Below, piece after piece: positions 45,928 through 53,828 of a stretch of 64,000 bases of DNA; position 1 is the stretch's first letter, and each line of letters begins with the position of its first letter. The stretch is taken from NCBI RefSeq assembly GCF_014701195.1, contig NZ_AP018712.1, positions 1,258,501 through 1,322,500 on the forward strand, given 5' to 3'. Origin of the DNA: Tepiditoga spiralis (GTDB taxonomy: Bacteria > Thermotogota > Thermotogae > Petrotogales > Petrotogaceae). The notes under the pieces are model-generated. The model had not been told where the DNA came from. It ran no database searches and saw only the letters and a program-made list of their open reading frames with translations. Both the position numbers and the translations under genes were made by a program.

Positions 45928-47277
45928 ATGAATATAGATTTTAATAATTTTGATTTATTTGTTATAAAATTAAATAAAAATGGAGAAATTATATATGCAA
46001 ATGATTTTGCTACTTATTTATTGAAAACTACAGAAGAAGATTTATTAAATAAAAATTGGTTTAATAACTTCTTACCTAATGAAGTAAAAAAGGAAACTTT
46101 TGAATACTTTAAAACAATAATTTCTGGTGTTAATGAAATGACAAAAACACATGTAAATGAAATTTTAAATTCGGAAAATGAAAAAATATATGTTAAATTT
46201 TTTAATGATGTAGTAAAAAATAAAAAAAATGAAATTATAGAAGTTATTAGTATAGGAATTGACATAACAGAAGAAATCAAAACAAAAAAGTTAAAAGAAT
46301 CTATGAGGAAGATTTATAAAGCCCTTTTAGATTTGTATGAAATATCTTTAAATAAAAAAAATTATTCAGAAGTTTTTAAATATTTTTTAAAAGAGGCAAT
46401 TTCAATGATTGATGGTATTAATGCTGGTAGCATTTTTCTTAAAGATAATAATAAAAATTTTAAGTGTGTTGCAATATATAATTATGATTTTAAAGATATT
46501 AAAACACTTTCTTTTAATGAAAAATATTTTGAAAGATACAAAAAATTTTTTATATTCAATGATTATAAAAATTACTATACAAAAGTTAAAGATAAAATTA
46601 AAAATTATGGAATAAAATCTTCTATTTCTGTTCCGGTTTTTGTAGACAATGAGCATGTAGCTCATTTATTTCTTGATTCTTTTAAAGGTAAAAATGCATT
46701 ATCAGATCTAAGCCTTAGTTTATCTAAAATAGTTTCAAATCAGCTCAGTATATTTTTAAAAAGAATGAAGGTTGAAGAAAAATTAAATAAATTATCTATG
46801 TATGATTTTTTAACAGATTTACCTAATAGAAGATATTTAGATCAAAACTTGGGCAATATATTCAGTCTTGCTGAAAGAAATAAGTTTGAAATAGCTTTCG
46901 TGTACATTGATTTAAACAAATTTAAATGTATTAATGACAAATATGGACATGATATTGGAGATTATGTTTTGAAAAAATTTGGTAAAATTTTAAAAGAATC
47001 TTTAAGAAAGAGTGATTTTACTGCCAGACTTGGTGGAGATGAATTTTTAATAGTTTTAAATGATGTAAGAAAAGAGTTTATTGAACAAACATTAAGTCGT
47101 TTGTTGAATAAAGAAAATGAAAGAATAAACATTGATGGAGATGAATTTAAAATTTCAATAAGCTGTGGAGTTTCAATCTTTCCAAAAGATGGAAAAAATT
47201 TTAATACTTTATTGATGAAAGCTGATAAAGCTATGTATAAAGCTAAAAAGTCAAAGAAACTCTATGAATTTTATTAA
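45928..47277 (+). CDS. PAS-GAF-GGDEF diguanylate cyclase
   Basis: A 449-residue soluble protein. Residues 1-115 are a PAS domain (FVIKLNKNGEIIYANDFA, GIDITEE), ~130-280 a GAF domain, 285-449 a GGDEF domain starting YDFLTDLPNRRYLDQNL. The active site LGGDEFLIVL is intact, with RKSD five residues upstream as I-site. Cytoplasmic sensing of a small ligand or redox state is likely from PAS and GAF. Divergent from the membrane-bound cyclase at 45741; the spacing of ~186 bp holds both promoters. Confidence 0.93.
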   Translation: MNIDFNNFDLFVIKLNKNGEIIYANDFATYLLKTTEEDLLNKNWFNNFLPNEVKKETFEYFKTIISGVNEMTKTHVNEILNSENEKIYVKFFNDVVKNKKNEIIEVISIGIDITEEIKTKKLKESMRKIYKALLDLYEISLNKKNYSEVFKYFLKEAISMIDGINAGSIFLKDNNKNFKCVAIYNYDFKDIKTLSFNEKYFERYKKFFIFNDYKNYYTKVKDKIKNYGIKSSISVPVFVDNEHVAHLFLDSFKGKNALSDLSLSLSKIVSNQLSIFLKRMKVEEKLNKLSMYDFLTDLPNRRYLDQNLGNIFSLAERNKFEIAFVYIDLNKFKCINDKYGHDIGDYVLKKFGKILKESLRKSDFTARLGGDEFLIVLNDVRKEFIEQTLSRLLNKENERINIDGDEFKISISCGVSIFPKDGKNFNTLLMKADKAMYKAKKSKKLYEFY

Positions 47278-47291
47278 AGTTCATAGAGTTT
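47257..47291. terminator. Bidirectional hairpin over two converging stop codons
   Basis: AAACTCTATGAA and TTCATAGAGTTT form a 12-bp stem with an 11-base loop that includes both stop codons. Confidence 0.7.
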
Positions 47292-47675
47292 AAATCTCAA
47301 TTTATGATTTTTAAATAATTCGTATATTTTTTCAAATTTTATTCCAAAAATATTATCATTAAAGAGTTTTTTAGTTTTTATAGCTGCTATTTCTTTGCTT
47401 TCAAGAGTTGGTGTTAAGGTATTTAAAATATTTAATAAGGTTTTTATTATTATTTCTTCATTTTGAATAGTAGTATTGTAAAGAGCTATTCCAATTAAAA
47501 TTTTATTTTCATATCTATTTAAAAGAACATCACCGTGGTCAAGATCTTTTTTGTTTTCCAATAATTTCCAATTAGAATTTTTCTTTAAAATTTTTATTAC
47601 TTTATCTTCTTTTCCATTAATATCAATTCCAAACATTATATATTTTTCTGGTATTTCTGAAATTTTTTTTATCAT
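47274..47675 (-). CDS. Hypothetical protein
   Basis: A 133-residue soluble, Lys/Ile/Glu-rich protein. No recognised domain; IMFGIDINGKEDKVIKILK and KILIGIALYNTTIQNEE suggest an alpha/beta fold. GGGGTGA before the ATG is a good ribosome site. It converges on the diguanylate cyclase at its 3' end and diverges from the phosphatase gene. Confidence 0.65.
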   Translation of the reverse strand: MIKKISEIPEKYIMFGIDINGKEDKVIKILKKNSNWKLLENKKDLDHGDVLLNRYENKILIGIALYNTTIQNEEIIIKTLLNILNTLTPTLESKEIAAIKTKKLFNDNIFGIKFEKIYELFKNHKLRFKLYEL

Positions 47676-47718
47676 TTTATCACCCCTTTTAAATTATAGC
47701 ATAAATTGGAGGTTTAAA

Positions 47719-48348
47719 TTGATTAGATTATATATAACTCGGCATGGAGAAACAGAATGGAATATTGAAAAAAAATTCCAAGGTTGGGGAGATTCACCGT
47801 TAACCAAAAAAGGAATAAATCAAGCTAAATTATTATCCGAAAGATTAAAAAATATTAAATTTAATGCTATTTATTCAAGTTCACTCAAAAGAGCTTATAA
47901 AACAGCTGAAATTTTAAAAAGAGATAGAAAAATTGAAATAAAGCAAATGGAAGATCTTAAAGAAATAAACCTTGGAAAATGGCAAGGAGTTAATTATGAA
48001 AGTTTTAATGGGATTTATTCCAATGAGCTTTATTTATTTTGGAATAAACCACATCTTTATAAAAATGAAACAGGCGAAAATTTTTACGAAGTAAAAAAAA
48101 GAGTAAAAGAAGTTTTAAATAAAATAATAAAAAATCATAATGAAGGAAATGTTTTAATTGTAACTCATGGAATTATATTAAAAATAATAATGTCTATTTA
48201 TGAAAATATTGAGCTCAAAGATTTGTGGAAAAAAACTTATTGTGAAAATACTTCATTGACTATTGTAGAAGTTAATGATAATAAGTTTAATATATTAATG
48301 ACAGGAGATAAATCACATTTGAAAGGAGAAGAGTATGCTATCAAATAA
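47719..48348 (+). CDS. Histidine phosphatase (phosphoglycerate mutase-like/CobC-type)
   Basis: A 209-residue protein with the RHGETEWN motif at residues 8-15, SSLKRAYKTAEI and THGIILKI, giving both catalytic His, and EINLGKWQG. The start is a TTG at 47719, 6 bases after GGAGG; the longer frame would begin in the divergent gene. Family members dephosphorylate small molecules (for example alpha-ribazole phosphate) or are mutases; the substrate here is not determinable, but a B12 importer is in this window. Overlaps lysA by 14 bases. Confidence 0.88.
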   Translation: MIRLYITRHGETEWNIEKKFQGWGDSPLTKKGINQAKLLSERLKNIKFNAIYSSSLKRAYKTAEILKRDRKIEIKQMEDLKEINLGKWQGVNYESFNGIYSNELYLFWNKPHLYKNETGENFYEVKKRVKEVLNKIIKNHNEGNVLIVTHGIILKIIMSIYENIELKDLWKKTYCENTSLTIVEVNDNKFNILMTGDKSHLKGEEYAIK

Positions 48349-49576
48349 AAGGGCTAAAGAACTTGTCAATAAGTATGGGACTCCACTGTTTGTATATTCA
48401 AAAGATATTATTTTGGATAAGATTAATGAATTAAGAGAAAACTTTTTAGAAAAACACGATAACACAGAAGCTGTTTATGCAGGTAAAGCATTTCTTTGCA
48501 AAGAAATGTGTAGAATTTTAAAAAGAGAAAATATGAGTTTAGATGTTGTCTCTGGTGGGGAATTATATACAGCTATGAGTGTAGAGTTCCCTGAAAATAA
48601 AATATACTTTCATGGAAATAATAAAACAATTGAAGAGATAAAAACGGGAGTAGAATATGGAGTTAATTTTATTGTAGATAATGAAAATGAGTTGAATAAT
48701 TTAATTCAAATTACAGATAATTTAAATAAAAAAATAAATATTCTTTTTAGAGTTTCACCAGGTGTTGAAGCACATACTCATAAGTATATAATTACTGGAA
48801 ATGTAGACTCAAAGTTTGGATTTCAATTAAATGATTATTTATTAAAGGTATTAAAAAAAGCTATAAATTCAAATACTTTAAACTTTATGGGTTTTCATTT
48901 TCATATAGGTTCTCAACTATTTGATGTATCTCCATACATAGAAGCAATAAAAAAAATAACTGAATATGCGAAAAGAATAAAAAAAGAACTTAATTATGAT
49001 ATAAAAATTTTAGATGTTGGTGGTGGATTTGGTATAAAATATACAGATGAAACAGAGCCTAAGATAAATTTTTTTACAGATAAAATTATGGAAACTGTAC
49101 AAAATGAATTTAAGTCAAAAGAATTAATAATTCCAAAAATTTTAATTGAACCAGGAAGATGGTTAATAGGAAAAGCTGGTATGACTTTGTATAAAATTGG
49201 AACAATAAAAGAAATTCCAGATGTAAGAAAGTATGTGAGTGTAGATGGTGGAATGACAGATAACATAAGACCAGCTCTCTATGGATCAAATTATGATGCA
49301 GTGGTTTTTAATGACTTAGATAAAAATGAAATTGAAAAAATAACTTTAGCTGGAAAGTGTTGCGAATCTGGAGATATTTTAATAAAAGATATTGAACTTC
49401 CAAAATTAAAGACAAATGATATTATTGGCGTTTTAAGTACAGGTGCTTATTGTTATTCAATGTCAAGTAATTATAATAAACTTCCAAAACCTGCAGTTGT
49501 GATGATAAATGGAAGTGAAGATAAATTAATAATAAAAAGACAATCTTATGAAAAAATGATAGAAGATGAGCTTTAA
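48335..49576 (+). CDS. lysA: Diaminopimelate decarboxylase
   Basis: A 413-residue PLP enzyme completing lysine synthesis. YAGKAFLCKEM holds the PLP Lys, DVVSGGELYTA and HFHIGSQ are the substrate and PLP-contact loops, DVGGGFG the phosphate loop, and GKCCESGDIL the active-site Cys region of the partner subunit. The ATG at 48335 follows AAGGAG. Ends at a strong terminator. No other lysine gene is near. Confidence 0.96.
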   Translation: MLSNKRAKELVNKYGTPLFVYSKDIILDKINELRENFLEKHDNTEAVYAGKAFLCKEMCRILKRENMSLDVVSGGELYTAMSVEFPENKIYFHGNNKTIEEIKTGVEYGVNFIVDNENELNNLIQITDNLNKKINILFRVSPGVEAHTHKYIITGNVDSKFGFQLNDYLLKVLKKAINSNTLNFMGFHFHIGSQLFDVSPYIEAIKKITEYAKRIKKELNYDIKILDVGGGFGIKYTDETEPKINFFTDKIMETVQNEFKSKELIIPKILIEPGRWLIGKAGMTLYKIGTIKEIPDVRKYVSVDGGMTDNIRPALYGSNYDAVVFNDLDKNEIEKITLAGKCCESGDILIKDIELPKLKTNDIIGVLSTGAYCYSMSSNYNKLPKPAVVMINGSEDKLIIKRQSYEKMIEDEL

Positions 49577-49610
49577 AAAACGGACAAAAATTTTTGTCCG
49601 TTTTATTTTT
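49577..49610. terminator. lysA terminator
   Basis: AAAACGGACAAAAA / TTTTTGTCCGTTTT forms a long stem with almost no loop, followed by ATTTTT. Confidence 0.9.
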
Positions 49611-49687
49611 AGCAATTCTATTAAAATACTTACACTAAAATAAAAATAGAATTTATATTAATTAACTTTAAAACATAATCAAATAGA

Positions 49688-49717
49688 TTGACAAGATAGT
49701 ATTAAAAGAGTTATAAT
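49688..49717 (+). promoter_or_regulatory. Consensus promoter of the ATPase gene
   Basis: TTGACA (49688-49693), 18-bp spacer and TATAAT (49712-49717): both hexamers perfect, the strongest promoter pattern in the window. Confidence 0.8.
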
Positions 49718-49763
49718 TATACTAACCAGTATTATACTATTCAGTATAATACTGGTTAGTATA
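49718..49763 (+). repeat. 46-bp palindrome at the transcript start of the ATPase gene
   Basis: Two 21-base arms (49718-49738 and 49743-49763), perfectly complementary by eye, with loop ATTC. It abuts the -10 and spans the expected +1, so it is either a repressor site or a 5' RNA hairpin 5 bases before the ribosome site. The inner half also carries TATAAT in both directions. Confidence 0.75.
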
Positions 49764-49781
49764 AATTAGAGGTGAAAAAAA

Positions 49782-51149
49782 TTGAAATTTTATAATAGAA
49801 AAAAAGAAATTGATTTTTTCAATAAAATAAAAAAAACAAATAAAAAAGTTTTTATTGTATTGTATGGAAGACGTAGAATTGGAAAAACAACTTTAATAAA
49901 AAAAGTTTTTGAAAATGAAATAAATACTTTTTATTATTTTGTTGAAGTAAAAAAAGAAGAAACGTTATTAAAAGAATTGAGCTTAAGTTTTTCAAAAGGT
50001 TTATATATGAATTGGTATGACCTTTTTTTAGATTTATTTAAAAAATATGAATACGTTATTTTTGATGAATTTCAAAACTTTTTTAAAATAAATAAAGAAA
50101 TATTGTATGCCTTTCAACATGCATGGGATGAAAACAAAGATAAAACTAAATTAATAATCTTAGGTTCATATGTGGGAATGATAAAAAAAATATTTACTGA
50201 TGAAAAAATGCCTTTATTTGGTAGAAATGACTATCTTTTAAAGATAAAAGAATTTTCTTTAAAAGATACACTTTTAATGCTAAAAGATTTTGGTTATAGT
50301 ATAAATGAATCATTAGAAATATATAGTATAACTGGTGGAATTCCTAAATATTTATGGCTTTTTAAAGAGAAAAACTCATTAAAAACTTTAATTAATAATT
50401 TATTTATTGATGAATTCTCACCTTTAAAAGAAGAAGCAAAAAATATTTTAATAACAGAGTTTGGATCAGAACATAAATCTTACTTTTCAATTTTAGAATC
50501 TCTATCTGGTGGAATGAAGAGCAGTTCTGAAATATCAGATATTTCTAAGATACCTCAAACTAATTTGCCAAAATATTTAAATGAATTAAATAGCATATAT
50601 GAAATCATTTCAAAAGAAAAATCTTTATTTAGTAAAAAAAGTAAAGACATAAAATATATGATAAATGATAATTTTTACAATTTTTATTTTCAAAATATAT
50701 ATAAAAACTTTTCATTGATTGAATTTGTTCCTGAAAAAGCACTTGAAAAGATTTATTTGAATTTCAATAATTATGTTGGATTTCAATTTGAAAAAATTTG
50801 CAAAAAATTTATAATTGAAAATCCAAATATACTTGGTTTTATACCAGAAAAAATTGGGAAATGTTGGGGAAAGGTTCCGTATAAAAAAAATGAGTCTTAT
50901 GATATTGATATAATAGTATATAATGAAACTAATATTGTATTTGGAGAATGTAAATGGACAAATAAAAAAGTAGGATTAAAAGTATATGATAAATTAAAAT
51001 TACGAAGTACATTTATTAATTGTGGTAACAAAAATAAAAAATATATAATTTTTTCAAAAAATGGTTTTTTAGATGAAATTCTCAATTTAAAAGATGAGTC
51101 ATTACTTTTATTTACTCCTAAAGATATAAAAAAAATCTATAATATATAA
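49782..51149 (+). CDS. AAA ATPase of the ATPase_2/DUF234 family
   Basis: A 455-residue protein. FYNRKKEIDFF and LYGRRRIGKTTLIKK (Walker A) start the ATPase, VIFDEFQNFFK is Walker B; a winged-helix segment (SSEISDISKIPQTNLPKYLNE) follows, then a C-terminal DUF234 PD-(D/E)XK-like domain with DIDIIVYNE and VFGECKW. Common in archaea and Thermotogota; function unknown. The start is TTG at 49782, 7 bases after AGAGGTG. Single gene with a consensus promoter and palindrome. Domain logic is like that of the gene at 31958 but the families differ. Confidence 0.88.
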   Translation: MKFYNRKKEIDFFNKIKKTNKKVFIVLYGRRRIGKTTLIKKVFENEINTFYYFVEVKKEETLLKELSLSFSKGLYMNWYDLFLDLFKKYEYVIFDEFQNFFKINKEILYAFQHAWDENKDKTKLIILGSYVGMIKKIFTDEKMPLFGRNDYLLKIKEFSLKDTLLMLKDFGYSINESLEIYSITGGIPKYLWLFKEKNSLKTLINNLFIDEFSPLKEEAKNILITEFGSEHKSYFSILESLSGGMKSSSEISDISKIPQTNLPKYLNELNSIYEIISKEKSLFSKKSKDIKYMINDNFYNFYFQNIYKNFSLIEFVPEKALEKIYLNFNNYVGFQFEKICKKFIIENPNILGFIPEKIGKCWGKVPYKKNESYDIDIIVYNETNIVFGECKWTNKKVGLKVYDKLKLRSTFINCGNKNKKYIIFSKNGFLDEILNLKDESLLLFTPKDIKKIYNI

Positions 51150-51198
51150 TGCATTAGCTTATGAATATATATTTTTTCTTTTTTCTTAACATAATAAA

Positions 51199-51260
51199 AA
51201 TACCTCCGTGTAGTTCAATGCAAATTTTTAATTATTTACACTGGCTACTCTGGAGGTATT
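51199..51260 (-). terminator. Possible terminator of the uppP-DUF368 unit
   Basis: AATACCTCC and GGAGGTATT (51199-51207, 51252-51260) pair with a long ~44-base loop (partly closed by GTGTAG/CTAC). On the minus strand TTTTTATTATG follows. Weak because of the long loop. Confidence 0.35.
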
Positions 51261-51277
51261 ATATCAATCTATTTTCT

Positions 51278-52051
51278 TTATTTTTGAAATATTTTTTCCA
51301 TTATATATCCAAGATAAAATCCCACAAAAATAAATACAATTACTAAAAAGTTTAAATGTGGGAATATCTTTACTGTTCCTGCGATTGTTAAACCTATTAA
51401 AAAAGACATAACTACTTGTTCATTCTTTTTAAGTAAAAAGTCTAAAAGTTTTACAATAAAAATTAAACCTATTATTACACCAATTCCAACAGGTAAAATT
51501 ATTGTCATATCAAATTCTGAAATTGCTTTAATAAATGGTTCATATACTCCCATAATCAAAAGCATAGATGATCCACTTATTCCAGGGAGTACCATTGTTG
51601 CTGCACCTATAATTCCTGCAAATATTAAATAAAAAAAGTTTAAATTCCCATTAGCTTTAGTTGAAGGTAACATAAAAAATATTATTAAGAATATTATTAT
51701 TGAACTAATTATAGTTAAAAGATTTGTTTTTGATTTTAAATTTATTTTTTTAAATAAATATACAATTCCTCCAAAGATTAATCCAACAAATGTCCCAACA
51801 AGATAAATTTCAAAGTTTGAAAAGAGATATGTTATTACTTTTGAAAAACCAATTACAGAAACTCCTGCCCCTAAAAATAGCATTAATAAAAACATAAGCA
51901 TTTTTTTATTAAACTTAAATGAAATAAAATCAGAAACAGAAGTTAAAAGTTGTTCGTACTTTCCTGAAATAACGGCTATTGTTCCACCACTTATTCCAGG
52001 AACTAAATTTGCAAGACCTATTAAAAAGCCAAGAAAAAAATCTTGAAACAT
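51278..52051 (-). CDS. DUF368 membrane protein (PopT-type undecaprenyl-phosphate translocase family)
   Basis: A 257-residue protein of eight or so membrane segments. LANLVPGISGGTIAVISGKYE and the second half-repeat TMVLPGISGSSMLLIMGVYE are the paired DUF368 motifs of an inverted-topology duplication. DUF368 proteins have been reported to return undecaprenyl phosphate across the membrane in other bacteria. The neighbour 21 bp upstream in the transcript is uppP, which makes that very lipid, so the role is well supported by context. Start at 52051, AGGAGG upstream. Confidence 0.88.
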   Translation of the reverse strand: MFQDFFLGFLIGLANLVPGISGGTIAVISGKYEQLLTSVSDFISFKFNKKMLMFLLMLFLGAGVSVIGFSKVITYLFSNFEIYLVGTFVGLIFGGIVYLFKKINLKSKTNLLTIISSIIIFLIIFFMLPSTKANGNLNFFYLIFAGIIGAATMVLPGISGSSMLLIMGVYEPFIKAISEFDMTIILPVGIGVIIGLIFIVKLLDFLLKKNEQVVMSFLIGLTIAGTVKIFPHLNFLVIVFIFVGFYLGYIMEKIFQK

Positions 52052-52072
52052 AATGTGCCTCCTATATGATTT

Positions 52073-52822
52073 TTACATAAATATTATTGCAATTGCTGCC
52101 ATTGTAAAACAATAGTAAGCAAAGTATTTTAGTTTTCCATTAATTACAATCTTTTTAACTAAGTATAATCCTAATAGACCACTTAAAAATGCTGCTATAA
52201 CCCCAAAGTATTGACTTGTGTTCAAGGTTATTTTTTGCATTTCTAATATACCTGCACCAAAGGTAACTGGTAAACTCATTAAGAATGAATATTTAACAGC
52301 TTCTTCTTTTTTCATTCCAAGAAGTAATGCAGCAAATAAAGTAGAACCACTTCTTGATACTCCAGGAAAAATAGCAAATGCTTGTATTAACCCTATTAAA
52401 AGAGCATCCATCCAGGTTATTGTATTCATAGTTTTTTGATTTTTATTTAATCTATCTGAAAATAGCATCATCAATGCCGTTATTGCTAAAAATATTCCTA
52501 CGAGTTTTATAGAAGAAAAAGCTTCTTCTATTTTAGAATTAAACATGAGCCCAAAAAAGACAGCTGGTATTGTAGAAACTATTAGTTTTCCAGCAAGATT
52601 TAAATAGTCTTTGTTTAAAGTAAAAATTCCTTTTAAAATTAACCAAACTTCTTTAAAAACAAAAAACAATACCGCAAAGAATGTTGCAAGGTGAAGAACC
52701 GCAAAATAAGGTAAATTTGTGTTTATTTCCATAAACTTTGAAAAAATAGTTAAGTGACCTGAACTCGATACTGGTAAAAATTCTGTTAATCCTTGAACTA
52801 ATCCCAAAATAAAATCTTGCAT
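52073..52822 (-). CDS. uppP: Undecaprenyl-diphosphate phosphatase (UppP/BacA)
   Basis: A 249-residue membrane phosphatase. [18 protein letters not shown] and [22 protein letters not shown] are the two catalytic motifs with the conserved Glu, Ser and Arg residues. It recycles the carrier lipid for cell-wall synthesis and gives bacitracin tolerance in the family. Start at 52822 with GGGAGG. Promoter to the right; co-transcribed with the DUF368 gene. Confidence 0.96.
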   Translation of the reverse strand: MQDFILGLVQGLTEFLPVSSSGHLTIFSKFMEINTNLPYFAVLHLATFFAVLFFVFKEVWLILKGIFTLNKDYLNLAGKLIVSTIPAVFFGLMFNSKIEEAFSSIKLVGIFLAITALMMLFSDRLNKNQKTMNTITWMDALLIGLIQAFAIFPGVSRSGSTLFAALLLGMKKEEAVKYSFLMSLPVTFGAGILEMQKITLNTSQYFGVIAAFLSGLLGLYLVKKIVINGKLKYFAYYCFTMAAIAIIFM

Positions 52823-52854
52823 TTTGAACCTCCCTATTAAATAAAATCCAATGC

Positions 52855-52904
52855 ATTATATCATTTTTTTATTAAAATAGACTTAAATTCTTTTATGGTA
52901 TAAT
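52855..52904. promoter_or_regulatory. Divergent promoters of uppP (-) and the PAP2 gene (+)
   Basis: Minus strand TGA-TATAAT at 52855-52863 faces uppP; plus strand TGG-TATAAT at 52896-52904 faces the PAP2 gene. The two -10 elements are 38 bp apart, so binding at one may affect the other. Confidence 0.5.
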
Positions 52905-52937
52905 ATTTTTATCTTAAATAAGGAGGGTACTTTTTTT

Positions 52938-53462
52938 ATGGATAAAGCTATTATTGATTTTTTTCAAAATTTTACTACTTCAAATCATTTTATTTTAAAT
53001 AACATTTTTATATTTTTTACAAAAATTGGAAATTTAGGAATGATTTGGATTTTAATTTCATTATTGTTTTTAATATTTAAAAGTACAAGAAAGATTGGTA
53101 TAGTATCATTACTCAGTTTATTTTTTTCTTTTATAATTTCAAATTTATTTTTAAAACATCTCATTGCAAGGCCAAGACCATTTACAACTTATGATTTAAA
53201 AATACTCATACCTTTGCCAAAAGATTTTTCATTTCCTTCTGGTCATGCTTCAGCTTCTTTTGCTTCAGCTTTTGGTATTTTTTTGAGTTCAAATAAAAAA
53301 TCATTAAAATGGGTTGTTATAACTTTAGCTTCTTTAATTGCATTTTCAAGGATATATTTGAGTGTTCATTACTTTATTGATGTTATTTCTGGAGTTGGAA
53401 TTGGTATTTTTTGCGGATATTTATCTATAAAAATATACGAAAAAATTATGAAAAACAAATAA
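52938..53462 (+). CDS. PAP2-family lipid phosphatase
   Basis: A 174-residue membrane protein with six hydrophobic segments. KHLIARPRPF (KxxxxxxRP), FPSGHASASF (PSGH) and SRIYLSVHYFIDV (SRxxxxxHxxxD) are the complete catalytic triad motifs. It may dephosphorylate undecaprenyl diphosphate (PgpB/BcrC type) or phosphatidylglycerol phosphate. Divergent from uppP, which favours carrier-lipid recycling. AAGGAGGG before the ATG. Confidence 0.93.
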   Translation: MDKAIIDFFQNFTTSNHFILNNIFIFFTKIGNLGMIWILISLLFLIFKSTRKIGIVSLLSLFFSFIISNLFLKHLIARPRPFTTYDLKILIPLPKDFSFPSGHASASFASAFGIFLSSNKKSLKWVVITLASLIAFSRIYLSVHYFIDVISGVGIGIFCGYLSIKIYEKIMKNK

Positions 53463-53500
53463 AAGAAACAACTTTTGTTCAAAAGTTGTTTCTTTTATTT
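53461..53500 (+). terminator. Terminator of the PAP2 gene
   Basis: AAAAGAAACAACTTTT / AAAAGTTGTTTCTTTT: a 16-bp perfect stem with loop GTTC, followed by ATTT. Confidence 0.9.
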
Positions 53501-53519
53501 ATGATATAATTGATTGGGG

Positions 53520-53828
53520 GTGATTACTATAAAAGACATTCAATTAAAAAATATAATGGAAGATATAGTTGAAGATGTTTATAATGATTTACTAAAAACA
53601 AATTTGATTAAAATTTGTAACTGTCCAAAATGTCATGCTGATGTTTTGGCAATTGTTTTAAATAATATTAAACCAAAGTATGTTGTCACGGAAAAAGGAG
53701 AAGCTATTGAAAGAACAAATGAACTTCGAGATCAAATTAGAGTTGATGTTCTAGAGCAGCTTTTAAAGGCTGTTGAAATTGTTAGTAAAAATCCTCATCA
53801 TAATCAAAATGATGTTGGATTAATTTAA
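53520..53828 (+). CDS. ComFB-family protein
   Basis: A ~100-residue protein with NIMEDIVEDVYNDLLKT, the pair CNCPKCHADVLAIVLN and KPKYVVTEKGEA, the core of the ComFB (late competence) family, whose members bind zinc and in cyanobacteria c-di-GMP-type nucleotides. The start is unclear. TATAAT (53504-53509) lies so close that transcription would begin near 53516. GTG at 53520 is used here; GGGGGTGA (53516-53523) is ideally placed for an ATA at 53529. Overlaps the MATE gene tail to tail by 4 bases. Confidence 0.8.
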   Translation: MITIKDIQLKNIMEDIVEDVYNDLLKTNLIKICNCPKCHADVLAIVLNNIKPKYVVTEKGEAIERTNELRDQIRVDVLEQLLKAVEIVSKNPHHNQNDVGLI

